DNA from: Trochalopteron elliotii
Lineage: Eukaryota; Chordata; Aves; Passeriformes; Leiothrichidae
Direction of reading: 5' to 3'
Assembly (NCBI GenBank): GCA_024734555.1
Contig: JANPWX010000109.1
Location: forward strand, 554,227-618,226
Length of the DNA stretch: 64,000 nt
How positions within the stretch are numbered: the stretch's first letter is position 1; every line of letters begins with the position of its first letter. The notes under the pieces were generated by a model that was not told where the DNA came from, made no database searches, and was given only the letters and a program-made list of their open reading frames with translations. Of this stretch, positions 27,101 through 37,928 are shown in pieces. The position numbers and the translations under genes are program-made.

Positions 27101-28826
27101 TACTGTAATCTGCATTAAATCTCTATCTATGATCAATCTTGCAAGAACTCATGGAAGTTTACCAACTTTAGCACATTATGTATTGCCACAATCTCAAAAA
27201 TAACCCAGAAAAACGCATATTATTTGCCCCTCTTGAGTCTTAGGGCTTAGTTGTTAAGACTGATTTAGCTAAACAGTTATTTGATTTTCAGTTCAGGAGC
27301 TGTGATGGGCCTCAGGCTGATCTTACCCAGCTGAGAAATCGATCTCTTTTCTACTTGTTACAGAGAATTTAACATGGTGACATTTATGAGTTCCTTCAGT
27401 AGTGGCACATAAGATCAGGCTATGGAAGTATTTCAGCATAAATAACATTCAGAGAAAGTTTTAACCCATTACACTGAGAAATGAAATTTCAACTGTCTGG
27501 TTTTGGTTCCTTGTTCACACTGTGTTCTGGGGTTCTTTTAATAAAAAATTTACTTATGTCCCTAAGTAGGCTTTTTGCCTTGAACATCACATTTAAGAGG
27601 CACATTTACTTTAGTACTGCAAAACGTGGTCTTTGTTACTAACAGTAAAATTTCCTGGAGTCAATACTCTCTATCAGGAATTGGCTATTATACAGAAATC
27701 TCAGCCCCTGAGTATTGGATTTACCTGGACCAAAAGCAAACCAGCACTCCAGATTCAAAGAACCAATGCAAAGAAAAGCATGACTGTGCCCTGAGTCAGC
27801 TCAGATCCAGTGGTCTTATTAATTTGGACTCTACACCACAGAAATTGGGCTCTTCTAGACCTGAGCTGATCCTGGAAGCAGCACAGCCACAGTCACAGAG
27901 TTTAGGCCAGGGAATTAGGTCCTGCCAGCACCGAGTTGGCTCCACATGAAGGCATCTGCACATGCCACATGGCTTACTTGTAAACCAGGACAGAGCCACC
28001 CACAGGTAACCAAGGGCTGACTAACTTGGACAGAGCAGGCCTGGCTCCTGTTAACTCACTCATGACTAAGATATTGCATTCAATTCCACAGTAATTGTAG
28101 CAAATGGACCAAACAATTCATTAGAGTGAACTCACCTTGGACTTGACCTGGAGACAAGTGACTGTTTTTTCTGGCATTCATTGCCAGCACATCCTCACCA
28201 AACTGCTCAGTCAACAAGTGTCCAGCTGCTCCATCAGCGTTGGCAGGACATCTGCCTCGTTTCTTATGTTTCTTCCTCCACGTGTCCTCCTCCTCCCTCT
28301 CATCAGAACCAGAAGATTTCTGCAGAGCCCCTCGGTGTCTCAGGCTGTTTGATGCTCTCCCACCAGGGGTGTCATTCACATTTAACAAGCCAGATGCAGC
28401 TCCACGCTGATACACACAGTAGTCTTCCTCTAGGTCCAAGTCTCCCTCTGGACTAACAATGGCATTTTTTTTAAGTGGACATCTGTTCAGAGCACTGTGG
28501 GGTTTATCGCTCTCAAACCCAGGCAGGGGCTGCTCCAGGTGAGACGTTCTGACTGGTGAATAGCTGTGCATGTTGATCCCATTCCTGACTGGATGATCCT
28601 TCACCAGGCCTCTCCTCAGAGGCAGGTCCAGATCCAGGCTGGGGTCATTGGAGAAGCCTTCCTCCAGCTGCATCTTCTGTGCAATGTGGTTCAGGTAGGA
28701 CTGGAAGCGGCCGCTGTGGTGCTTCTGCACGAGCCTGGCGTAGGCGTTCTTCTGGGGGGCCCTGCTCAGCCCCTCCCTGGCACCCTGGGCAGAGCCTGGA
28801 CTTCTCACCTGCCCCAGCTGATCCAT
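3052..28826 (-). CDS. DIS3L2: DIS3-like 3'-5' exoribonuclease 2, 5' part (five exons; gene continues beyond the left edge)
   Basis: DIS3L2 is the cytoplasmic RNase II/RNB-family exonuclease that degrades oligouridylated RNAs such as pre-let-7. Coding joins 28826..28136, 13053..12895, 12615..12473, 7305..7252 and 3153..3052, every junction GT/AG and phase-consistent (Gly split 1/2 at two junctions, then phase 0). The spliced frame gives 383 residues. From residue 267 it aligns without gaps to my memory of the human N terminus ([10 protein letters not shown] against human NLRPLGTPRG), continues through [19 protein letters not shown] and reaches cold-shock domain 1 ([19 protein letters not shown]). 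CSD2, the catalytic RNB domain and S1 are outside the window. The 266 residues before Met267 have no counterpart in the 885-residue human protein I recall. Head-to-head with NPPC. Identity is very secure; the upstream start is an inference. Confidence 0.95.
3154..7251 (-). other. DIS3L2: DIS3L2 intron
   Basis: A 4.1-kb AT-rich intron. It contains homopolymer T/A runs and a short (TA)n stretch near 5024-5040. No gene, RNA or clear transposon was recognised. Confidence 0.85.
5022..5040. repeat. Short AT dinucleotide microsatellite
   Basis: Interrupted TA repeat (about 8 units) inside a DIS3L2 intron, followed by an imperfect TATGCGTATG stretch. Likely length-polymorphic. Confidence 0.7.
7252..7305 (-). 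CDS. DIS3L2: DIS3L2 54-nt exon (start of cold-shock domain 1)
   Basis: An 18-codon microexon, phase 0 on both sides, after a T-rich tract ending TTAAG and before CCA/GTAAGT. It encodes [18 protein letters not shown], matching human [18 protein letters not shown]. It is too short for ordinary ORF detection and was found by homology between the flanking exons. Confidence 0.95.
7306..12472 (-). other. DIS3L2: DIS3L2 intron
   Basis: A 5.2-kb intron. Mostly AT-rich, with a locally GC/CpG-richer patch around 9.95-10.2 kb. Short open frames occur on both strands but none is supported by splice sites or recognisable homology. Confidence 0.85.
12473..12615 (-). CDS. DIS3L2: DIS3L2 exon with the [14 protein letters not shown] block
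   Basis: Exon of 143 nt (2 + 47 codons), acceptor TTTGCAG, donor CAG/GTGCCT. It encodes a basic linker ([13 protein letters not shown]) and the highly conserved [23 protein letters not shown] region that leads into cold-shock domain 1. The upstream intron (12616-12894) is only 279 bp, very short compared with the other DIS3L2 introns here. Confidence 0.95.
12895..13053 (-). CDS. DIS3L2: DIS3L2 exon carrying the human-start-equivalent methionine
   Basis: Exon of 159 nt (2 + 52 codons + 1) between TTTCAG and a GGTATT donor. It completes the Gly codon begun in the 28.1-kb exon and opens a serine/arginine/glutamine-rich stretch. An internal Met (residue 267 of the joined protein) aligns residue for residue over 18 positions with the human DIS3L2 N terminus. 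That ATG has A at -3 and could serve as the start of a shorter, human-like isoform. Confidence 0.9.
14590..14797 (+). mobile_element. Degenerate CR1-family LINE 3' fragment
   Basis: Diverged match to the 3' untranslated end of old sauropsid CR1 elements, in order: CTTAAACTGCAACAGGCAGG, a block reading TTGGAGGTTCTTAAAAATAG, then GTGAGACAGACGTCTGCCAG, AGTTGGTCTAAG, and a terminal AAGGTCGTCTAAAG...TTTCTATGACA. The order and spacing follow CR1, but divergence is high and no terminal octamer repeat survives, so it is an ancient 5'-truncated insertion. Boundaries are approximate and the assignment rests on consensus recalled from memory. Confidence 0.7.
16808..16859. repeat. Imperfect CAACTAAA repeat cluster with a 12-bp palindrome
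   Basis: Four spaced copies of a TCAACTA-type unit follow a perfect palindrome, AGTTGATCAACT (16810-16821). Small, with no known function. Confidence 0.55.
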
Positions 28827-28893
28827 AGTGCAGGGAAAGGCCCAAACTTCAGAGGGTTATAAACAGACACAGAGGAAAAAAGGTTTATTTTCC
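28136..28893 (-). CDS. DIS3L2: DIS3L2 first coding exon (5' UTR plus residues 1-230)
   Basis: A strong acceptor (pyrimidine-rich tract ending TTTCAG) places the exon start at 28893. The 67-nt leader has an in-frame TAA 30 nt before the ATG at 28826, so this is the first usable Met in the exon. It encodes 230 codons and ends with one extra G before a GTGAGT donor (28135). The protein is polar and low-complexity with a possible amphipathic helix around residues 28-56, an acidic patch around 127-135, and an acidic-to-basic switch at 175-192 ending in a cluster of R/K (184-192) that could be a nuclear-localisation or RNA-binding patch. I do not recognise a domain. Evidence that it is coding: a 691-nt open frame bounded by good splice sites, and phase agreement with the next, homology-proven exon. 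Confidence 0.82.
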
Positions 28894-30969
28894 CTGAAAC
28901 AAAGTGTCAAATAACTGATTATACCAAAAGACACAAAAGTATAAAATTGTCACAGGAAAGGAGTTCTGGGTTTGTAAATCACTCCGGGGTGGGGAAGTGG
29001 TTTCACAATGTACTCAACATCTGCCCTGCACCAAATCCCTGTCCATAACCTAGGAGTGACCACAGCCCATAAGCTGTACCTGCCCACACACCACATAAAA
29101 CAGGGATTTTGTCCCACCCCAAATACACAGGATTCCTTCAGTCTGCTCTTCCTTGCCTTTGAAAAAGCCAGGAAAATTAAAGCAACAACTGACAAACTGT
29201 ATCAGAAGCATCAGTTTAGTGGTTATCAGAAGAAAACTCTTGTCATGTCCAGCCTGGAGTCCTCAAAAATAACTGCATCCTTACTGAAGTGCTTCACTGT
29301 TGCTGTCAAAAGCAAGCACTGCCTGTCACCTCCCTCCCACAGTGACTGACACTTCTCCATTGTACAGGACAGCTCCTTCAAACACCAAGACTACTCATTT
29401 CAGCTTGTCTTTTATGTCATGAACTCCCTCCCAGTGCAAAAGAAGTAAAATAATAATCATCTTCCAAGAGCTCCTAATTCTTACTGACTGAGACACACTG
29501 CCTGCTGCTCCAGCCAGCACCAGTTTCTGTAGATGGTATCACATCTCCACCTTTGCTAGACAAGTATGAAATTTAAGCAGACCAAGCATCTTTCAAGCCT
29601 TTTTCAGGTGCTTTAGCTTTTAAGCTTTTGGAGCAAAAAAATCTACTAAATTATGCTCAGCTACTTTGAGGTAAATTATAGGTATAGACAGGACATAGCA
29701 ATGATTTTTGCTGTATGTAAAATCAAGGAAGAATACAAGAATTTCTTGATAAGGGAATGCAGTGCAACTGCTGGCTTCTGTGTGTTTTCATAAAAATGCC
29801 TCTTTTTCACTTCAGGACAAGTTTGAAGCTGAACAGCTGAATCTCACCCCAACTGGTACATGAAGAATTTCAGGGCTCACTGTCATCTCTGCTATCCCAG
29901 AACCACGGGGCACTGGATTCTAAGGTTAAATAAAGGATACTGTCTGTTAAACCTCTGCCTTCCCTTCTCCAAGCACAGGGATGTTGGCAGGACAGAATAC
30001 AGAGATCAGCAAAAGTGAAATTTATATTTGCTTCCCTACTCCCGCCATGCTTGGAATTTTTCTTTGCCCTTACTCAGCCCTCTTCTCCCTTTTGCTGCTG
30101 TTGCACAGAGAGGATAAGCACCCAGGCAGTTTCCTCCATGCACATCCTGCCTGGGAATGGGGCATTATCCAGCAGGGACCAAGGGCTGCAGAGCCAGCCC
30201 CTCCTCAGCGTGCCTGCTCTGGCCCTTTTGGAGAAACAATGTGCATTGCACCGGGATTTACTTAAGTAATTGAGCACGGATGTGAGCAGGCTACACAATG
30301 CAAAGCAAAAATTAAAAATCCCTGAACAAATAGGAAAAATTCTTTATGTGGTTTGCAATTCTTGTTCTTAAGATTTTCCATTGGTGCTGGCCAATAGCTA
30401 AACTCTTCTAATAGACTGACCTGCTACCCAGCTATTGCAAAACACACACGGGTAGGTCCACACGAGCTTTCTTTATACGTCACCTTCTCCTGTTGCCAGT
30501 GCAACAGAAGCAGATAACATTTATAAAAGCCAGTGAGACTACTCTCCAAACAATGGTTTGGTTCCAGGAGGAGGGAATTTGTCATCTTTATTTACCAGTA
30601 AAGAACAAATATTTACAGCTTGCCTTCACTATAATTTCTACAACTTTAACCACATTAGCAGTCAGCAGCTGCAGCACTGAAAAAGATACAAGCCCCTGCG
30701 CATTACAGTTTTATTATTAGTCTTCTGCGGGCAACCAGGAATCGAAATAACCCCAAGAGGGCAGAGGGAAGGCAGAGGTGGGTACAGGTATATCCACCCT
30801 GGCCGGGCACGGTGATGAGGACAAGTGAAATGCCAGGATGGACCCGCAGAGAGAGGACACTCGCTGAGCTGGGCCCAGGATGAAAACCGCCCCTGTTATT
30901 GTTCCCCGGCTGGCTCTGAGGATCACCACCGGCCTCCATCACACGCCCCCCGGGCGTCCAACTCCCCAG
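28894..30969 (-). other. DIS3L2: Putative DIS3L2 5' intron
   Basis: Lies between the acceptor at 28893 and the CpG-rich gap that probably holds exon 1. No coding exon was recognised here. A non-coding first exon and its donor are expected in or just left of the gap. Confidence 0.5.
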
Positions 30970-31313
30970 NNNNNNNNNNNNNNNNNNNNNNNNNNNNNNN
31001 NNNNNNNNNNNNNNNNNNNNNNNNNNNNNNNNNNNNNNNNNNNNNNNNNNNNNNNNNNNNNNNNNNNNNNNNNNNNNNNNNNNNNNNNNNNNNNNNNNNN
31101 NNNNNNNNNNNNNNNNNNNNNNNNNNNNNNNNNNNNNNNNNNNNNNNNNNNNNNNNNNNNNNNNNNNNNNNNNNNNNNNNNNNNNNNNNNNNNNNNNNNN
31201 NNNNNNNNNNNNNNNNNNNNNNNNNNNNNNNNNNNNNNNNNNNNNNNNNNNNNNNNNNNNNNNNNNNNNNNNNNNNNNNNNNNNNNNNNNNNNNNNNNNN
31301 NNNNNNNNNNNNN
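30970..31313. other. Assembly gap (344 N)
   Basis: Run of unresolved bases inside a CpG-dense segment. Open frames that cross it are artefacts of translating N. Confidence 0.99.
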
Positions 31314-31445
31314 TTGAATGTCCCAGCGCCCCGTCCGCTTCCGGGGCAGCAGCGCCTACGGGCCGCGGCGGGGCCCAGAAGGGCGAAGCGCGAAGCGCTC
31401 GCTCCGCACCCGCCGCGACAAGGTAGGCGGAGGGAGCCCAGGCGG

Positions 31446-31490
31446 GGGCTCGGGTGTCCCGGGCTCGGGTGTCCCGGGCTCGGATGTCCC
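31446..31490. repeat. 15-bp tandem repeat, three copies
   Basis: Unit GGGCTCGGGTGTCCC repeated three times head to tail (31446-31460, 31461-31475, 31476-31490; the third copy has one G-to-A change). In one plus frame it reads as repeated GSGVP. It lies just downstream of the CpG-dense core. Confidence 0.9.
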
Positions 31491-31975
31491 AGCCCCGCTC
31501 CCTGCGCTGGAGACAGGTCCCAGGGTCTCCGGGGGAAAGGGGACCAGGCAGCCTTGGGCTCCTCTGGGCCAGGCAGAGCGTGTGAGGATGGGAGCCCACC
31601 GCGGGCTCTGCTGCGGCATCGCGGGGCCATGGGAGGTGCTGCCACCCAAGCCGGACTGTCCCCAGCCTACCAGGATTGCAGCCACAGGGATCCCTGGGGT
31701 TTTTGGCAGCCACCTGCTTCCAGCCGGGGCCAGCGGAGCCTCCTGGGATGGGTTGCTCCAGCTTAAGGCCAGCGCTCCGACTTCAGCCAAATTTGTAGCC
31801 AGCTCAGTGAAAAAAGCACAGGTTAGCTGATCTAATATTGTAAAGATTTGAGTCTGATGTTGTCCCCGAGGAAACTCTCAGCTTTGCAAGCAGCTGTAAC
31901 TCCAAAAGCTCCATTGGGAAACCTCCTTCAACACCTACATGGCCTCACCTGCACTGCAGAGAAGAGCAGGCTCCA

Positions 31976-32021
31976 GGATCCTGTTCCCTGAGCTCTTTGG
32001 GATCCTGCTCCCTGAGCTCTT
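31976..32021. repeat. Tandem duplication of about 23 bp
   Basis: Two adjacent, slightly diverged copies of a GGATCCTG(T/C)TCCCTGAGCT unit. Intergenic. Confidence 0.75.
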
Positions 32022-35000
32022 CCTGCTCACCTGGCACTGAAAGTTGGGAAAACTGCTGACCCCCTGCTCACCCGTGTGACAGCGCCCAAGAAGTCACCAG
32101 CCCTTGGTGCTGAGCAGCAGTGGCCTTGACCTCCAGGATAAGTCAGAGCCTGTGGATCAAAAGGTGACATTAAAGCATGAGACCAGAGTCAAGAGCTGGC
32201 ACTTTTATTACCTCATCTTTGTGTCACCAGAGACCTCTCACAAAGCTTTATAGCAGTCAAACCCAGGCTCTGGCTGACTGAGAGTATGTGGCTTGGTCAC
32301 CCTGATGTTACAAACTCAGGCTGTTTGCCAAAGAAATTCAACCAGAAAAAAAATCTGGAGAGTAATAAACTGTCCTCATGGGACCCCCAGTCAATCCCAT
32401 TTGAACTGTCTGCCTGCAGAATCCCCTCAATAGATGGAGGAAGGACCCAAAGGGACCTGAACTGGTGTCTCCATGCAGGGTTCTGATGGGGAAAGGCTTT
32501 GTTTAGTCTTCATTTTGGCAGGAACATCTGAGCAGGCATCCATGCTGCCCCTTCACTTAGGATGGGGAAGACACCAGCCCCATGGTCCTTATTCTTCACC
32601 CTACCTACATCCTGCAGATTTGTGTGCACATTGCCTGGCATCAGCCACCTCTAAAGACCATGAGGCCACATCTGCTCAGGGTGCAGCATCACCCTGGTTG
32701 AGCAACACACCCGGGCCCCTCGGCCGTTCCCAGAGCCAGCATTGCTGAGCTCCCACGAAGCCACGGCAAGCCCAGACCACTCCAGCTCCAGCCCTCGGGT
32801 GGGTCGAGGGACCTGCCCTGAGAAAGTACCAGGCTTTTGCTGTGGACCAAGGGCAGCAAGAACAGACCTGCCTGCACAAGGACAGTCACATCCGCCCCGG
32901 TGCCAGGATGCCACTAGCAAAGGCAGTGTCTCCTTTGCACAAACCATGCAGAGCCAGCAGCCTCTGCCCACGATCTGCTGGCACTGATGCCAGCTCATCA
33001 CCTGCCCCACCCTGGCAGCTCTGGCCACCTCAAGGAGGAGAGTGAGGACTCATCTCTGCCCTGGCATGGCTGGGAGGCAGTGAGTTGCCCTATGCTGGCC
33101 AAGAGGAAACAAGCAGCCATCCTCTGTTTGAACAGAGCCACCAGTCACACAGCAGCTGCTCCCATGGGACCCAAAGACAGAGGGGAGAGACCATTCCTCC
33201 TGGAGCTGGCCCCATAGGTAGCATGGCCAGATGGGATCACCCTGTCAGAGAGAGGATGTGTGCTCCCCTGCTTCCTCCTGCCCTCCTGGCTGCTGATAAA
33301 GCAAGGCTGTGGCACATCCCCAGCTGTTCAGGGCTGACCCATGCCATCCATTCAGTCTGCTCTTGCTGCATGGAGGAGAGCAGGGATGGTGGGAGGTGGG
33401 GACCCAGGGCCTCCAGCCCCACTGTCCCACTCCCTGTGCCAGCCAGGTGGGAGGAACAACTCCTCTCCATGTTGCTGGCTCACGCTGTGTCTCTGCCCTT
33501 CTTCACTCCAGTGGAGATGAAGCCAAGCTGGGAGTTGGCCAGGCTGCCCTCTGCACCAGGCGGTGCCACCAGCAGGAGTGACTTCAGTGTGCCCTGGTCC
33601 TTTCACAGACAGGAGAGGAAGCAGGGAGGATTTGGTGTTTGGTGGTGCCACTGCAGGCACTGGGGCCTGTGGCTTGCAGTGATATCAGGTGTGGTGAGAA
33701 GGATACAGTTCCACAGCTGGATGCCTCTGTCACCCTCACCTCCTGCCTCCAGCTGCACAAGGGGCCACAATCTCCAGAGGGTCAGCAAAGCATTTCTCAG
33801 CCCTGCTCTCCTGGTAGCAGCCAGGGATTTGGGAATCTGGTCTGCTCCATGGGATGGGGCCTTTGTTTGTGACCTCTTTTGTTCCACCCCATCACTGGCC
33901 CAGACAAATGAGAGTTACAGGAAATCTGTGTCTCCCTCCCAGTGCCCCATGGGCACGCAGAAGATTGTCAGTGGCTGGGATCAGCTGCATGCCCATCCTT
34001 CACACCCTTTGGAAGAGGTCATGTGCAAACATCACTGCAAGCTGGTTCCTCATGCAGGATCTCGAACACAATCCCTCCCAGGGAAAGGCTGGACTGCTGC
34101 AGTCTCACCTTTTGCTCCATCTTCCATCCACACCATCCTCATGGCTGCTGAACAGAAGGGAGCCATTGCCTCACTGCTGCTTCCATGACCCTCCATGGCA
34201 TCTCATGGGGCTTTCTAAAAGGGAAAGGTCCCTGAGCAGATTTTTCCCCTGCACTCTCATTTCCTGGGGTCCTGTAGCAGCAAGCCCAGCCCGATGCCCT
34301 GGCTTGCTTTCCCACAGCACAGGATTATCTCACCATCTTCCCCCGGGCAGTAACTGGTAGCTGCTTCCCGACTTGGAGGCTGGAACGTGTTGTGGCACCT
34401 CAGCCGAGGTGAGAGCACCACACGGCTCCTTGGCCAGAGCTCCCCGCTTACGAAGGCTTTGGCTCCTCTGCCTGTGCTCTCAGGGAGCAGTGAGGGCCCG
34501 CCCGGCCCTCGTTTACATCAGTGTTAATCAGGAGTGACTGGCCAAGGGGCTGGAGCCACCCTGAGATGACTCAACAAGGGGAACCCTGGATGGGAGCAGA
34601 ACAGTTCCTCTGACACTTCCATCCGCTTGCCGCAGATGGAAATGCCACCCCTGCAAACCCAAATGTCACTTCTCACAATATTTCGGGTTGCAGGCCGTGG
34701 CAGAGGGATGGGGGGCAGCGGGGTGCTCTGCCTCTGGCTCCCTGCTGTTGTCTGCAGGAGAGACCCACATGGCACAAGGATGTGCTCAAAGGCAAAGCAG
34801 GGCTGCGAGTTTGCTCTGGAGCCTCTGAGCACCCTTGGAAATGTCTTGATTGCAGCAGCAGCACCCAGCATTAAGCCTGAGTCTGTCTCCTTTTGACATC
34901 TCTCAGGCACTGGGAGTCATCTTGGCACTTGGCCGGAGGACATAAGCCATGCTCAGGGAGGATAAAGGGGAGTGCAACAGATTTATTACCATAAATAAGC

Positions 35001-35969
35001 TAAAAACAATCTCTCTCCACAGTAGATACCATCTGCTGTGTCACAACACATGTGGTCTCGCCCCACCTGTCCTTCAGCTTCTCCAGTCTTCTCCTGAGCC
35101 CTCCATACCTCTGGTTGGGAAACATGCCACCCAAATCAGGACTGATGGGTTCCCATCTCCTTCATTGCCTGGAGGAACATCTGCAACTCACCCTCCAGGC
35201 AGGGGGCAAGGTCTGGCTTGGCTTTGTTTGTCCAGTCAAAGAAGAGGGAGCTAGACCCCAGCAAAGAGGGACAGGCAAACAAGAAGCAGGTGAAGGAGGC
35301 AGTGGAGGAAGGAGGTGAGAAGCCAGGGTAGGAGCAGGGTTAGTGCCTTGCAACAGATTTAATTGGATTTGTCTTTTGGGTACCTTGAAGTCTCTTCCTC
35401 AGTAGTTCTGCCTGTTGTAATGGTCAAATCTCTTTTATAACATACCTCTCAGTTTTCAGTGTGGAAGGCCTTCCAGTGGCAGGACTGAGCCTCCCAAAGG
35501 TGCTCAAGCTGGCTATGGATGACACCAAAGCTCCACAGGTCACATCAGGAAACTTGGGAAAGGAGCTGCCCTGCACTGACTGAGTTTGTGGGCAGCAGGG
35601 CCGGGGGACAGAGGGGGTCAGGGCACATGGGGCAAGGGAGGCGCACCTTCTGATGCTGCCAGGGAGGTGAAAAGGGTACTTTCCAGAAAGGCAGGAACTA
35701 AGGAACCACACTGCTATGCAGTCCCAGGGGTAGGGACTCACCCACAAGCCCTCATCTCCACCCCTGCATCTCCCACTTGGCATACCAGGATGAGATTGAA
35801 ACAGCCCCCATGGGGACCACTTTGGAGATGGGTGGTGAGTGGGGATGCCGAGGGCAAAGGGGGGTACTGCTGCAGTGGGGACCATGGGCTGAAGGGTCGG
35901 TGGGCATGTCCCAGCAGCTCAGTGAAGGCAGGCAGGGGCTGCTGCCGGCCCCGCTGCGTCTGGCAGGCG

Positions 35970-36100
35970 GGGCACTGAATGAGAGCGTAACTTATCAGTA
36001 TTACCTCATGTGAAAGCTCGGTGCCTTTGTATCTCAAGCAAACACCGGCCATTATGCCTCAGCAGGCCGGCATTGTTATTCTGTCTGGTTGCTAAAGGTT
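35970..36100. promoter_or_regulatory. Candidate distal regulatory element upstream of NPPC
   Basis: A block unlike its GC-rich surroundings, dense in transcription-factor-like words: CTTATCAG (GATA-like), CAAACACC (forkhead-like), two CCGGC(C)ATT units, and ATTGTTATTC (SOX-like). It looks like a conserved non-coding element, but no alignment was possible. Confidence 0.3.
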
Positions 36101-37928
36101 AGGGCTGTGGAGCCCTGCACGTCCACAGCGGCTGCTGTGGGGTGGCAGCGGGGCCACCGTGACCCCCTGCAGCCGGCAGCGCTCCCCGGCCACAGGAGCA
36201 GCCACCTCAGCTGTTCCCAGGCATGGCCAAAACCCAGCCAGACCCTTATCATCTCCACAAGGCTGCCCCATCATTCGTGGTGCTGAAATCTTCCTCTTCC
36301 AATGCCAGCCCCCTTGCCCCAGCCAGGGTCATTCAGTGCTCCTCAACTGGCACCTGCACAAACTCCCTCCCAAAATGAAAAAAAAAGGAGGCAAAAAGCC
36401 CAAACTTGACTTCAGTGGGATCACTTTCTTTTAGGAAGTGAAAGGTTTGACCACCAGCACTGCCAAGACCAGTGCATGTTTGGCTCTCTGCATCCCAACA
36501 CTCCCCTGGGGTTTCCCACATCCAGGGGTTCCAGGTAGACACTCAGGAATCCCAGAAGTTTTGCCCTGAGGAGCTCATGCCAAAGGGGACTTCCCACCAG
36601 CTGGAGTGGGTTCCCAGGAAGGCAGTTCAGAGGAGCTGGAGGGTGTTTGTGTCTGGCAGGGAGGGCTGCAAGGGAGCTGCTGCTGATGGCTTTCTCAAGG
36701 ATGACGGGGGGGTTGCACAGCCAAACCAGGTGGAAGAGGCTCCTGCCAGGGCGGGACGTGCGCTGCCGCCGGAGCCGTGGGCTAGTGAGGACCTGCTCGC
36801 CAGGCCTGGGTGTGCACATAGCACAGGAGGGCACAGACATCCCTCCCCCGCAGGCACTGGTGGCATCCAGCTCCACCACTGTGATGGAGATTCCCTGGAT
36901 ACAGGCTGGGGGTCCATCCCCACAGCCTGTTGGATCCTTTCTCAGGATCTGCACACAGCATGGCTCCCTGCAGGGATGAATGTGATATCAGTAACTCATC
37001 CTGTGGCCTTTCTGGGCCATTGCCCATTCAGGCAATTCCTATTCCCAAAGGGATGCTCAATGCCAAAACCAACAAGCCTGGGATGATGTTGGGACCCCAA
37101 AGCTGTGGGTGAAACACTGGCCCATTTCTGGGGGGAAGGAATCTGAAAAAAGGAGGACAAAGATGACTGTGGCATTTAGCTTGGAAAATCCCAACAACCT
37201 GCCCCTCCATCAGCTGCAGAGATGAGGCTGCCAGGAGCTGGAAGCAGTGCAATTCTTATCCTCTGAGGACTGATGCAGAGGGAAGCTCATGGTGTGGAGT
37301 CACCCCTGCGTTACAATTGCTTAATTTTATTGACATTCAACAAAACCCTGAGACATTGTGTTCCTGCTCCCACCAGAGCAGTGAGGCATCCCAGCTCCAG
37401 AGCACAGATATCCCATCATAGGCCTGGGAAAAACACCCAGAATATCAGGAGGAGACTGTTAGCATCCTAGGAAGCCCAGGAGAAATGGCAAATCCCAAAA
37501 AGCAAAGCCTGGGGGAAAACGACACTGTGCCTGTCAGGATATCAGCACTTCACTAGCAAAGATCTGTGAGTCTCTGCCTGGGGCTTGTCCTCTTCCCCTC
37601 AGCTTTACCACTCTGGGAGGTTTTGGGAGGGGACAGAGAAGCCCTCTTGGTCTCTAACCCTTGCAGCATGTGCAGCCCCATTCTTGCCTGCCCCATCAGG
37701 GCAGCTCTGTGGGGTGTCTGCCCATCACCATCCCAGTTTGGGAGGAGGGGATATTTGCCATGCCTCTATCCTCAGCCAGAGCCCTTTTCCAGACCCAAAG
37801 GAGATGGGGGAAAATGCAAAATCATGTAGTGTTTCCTGTAATGCTTCATTCAGCAGCAGCATCCAAAACAAACACCAAGGATGTTCAAACAGGCCAAAAT
37901 CTCCAACTGTGTTTCAGACAGCACCCCA

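Larger units (their letters stand above)
13054..28135 (-). other. DIS3L2: DIS3L2 large intron (15 kb)
   Basis: The longest intron in the window, separating the two exons that encode the N-terminal extension. It contains a degenerate CR1-like LINE fragment near 14.6-14.8 kb and a small array of CAACTAA-type repeats near 16.81-16.86 kb. No other gene or RNA was recognised. Confidence 0.85.
30780..31520 (-). promoter_or_regulatory. DIS3L2: CpG-dense region with gap: likely DIS3L2 promoter
   Basis: Strong rise in GC and CpG around a run of Ns, upstream of the DIS3L2 5' UTR exon and in the expected place for a housekeeping promoter. The minus strand carries an ETS-like CCGGAAGC at about 31336-31343. 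The exact start site is probably in the gap. A divergent plus-strand transcript could also start here. Confidence 0.6.

Noticed and set aside
28137..28862. Plus-strand open frames of 71-98 codons over the first DIS3L2 coding exon
   Set aside because: Antisense shadows of a longer minus-strand frame that splices in phase to DIS3L2.
30703..31766. Open frames of 240-336 codons on both strands around the first gap
   Set aside because: Most of their length is translated N. The flanks are CpG-dense promoter-type DNA with no recognisable protein.
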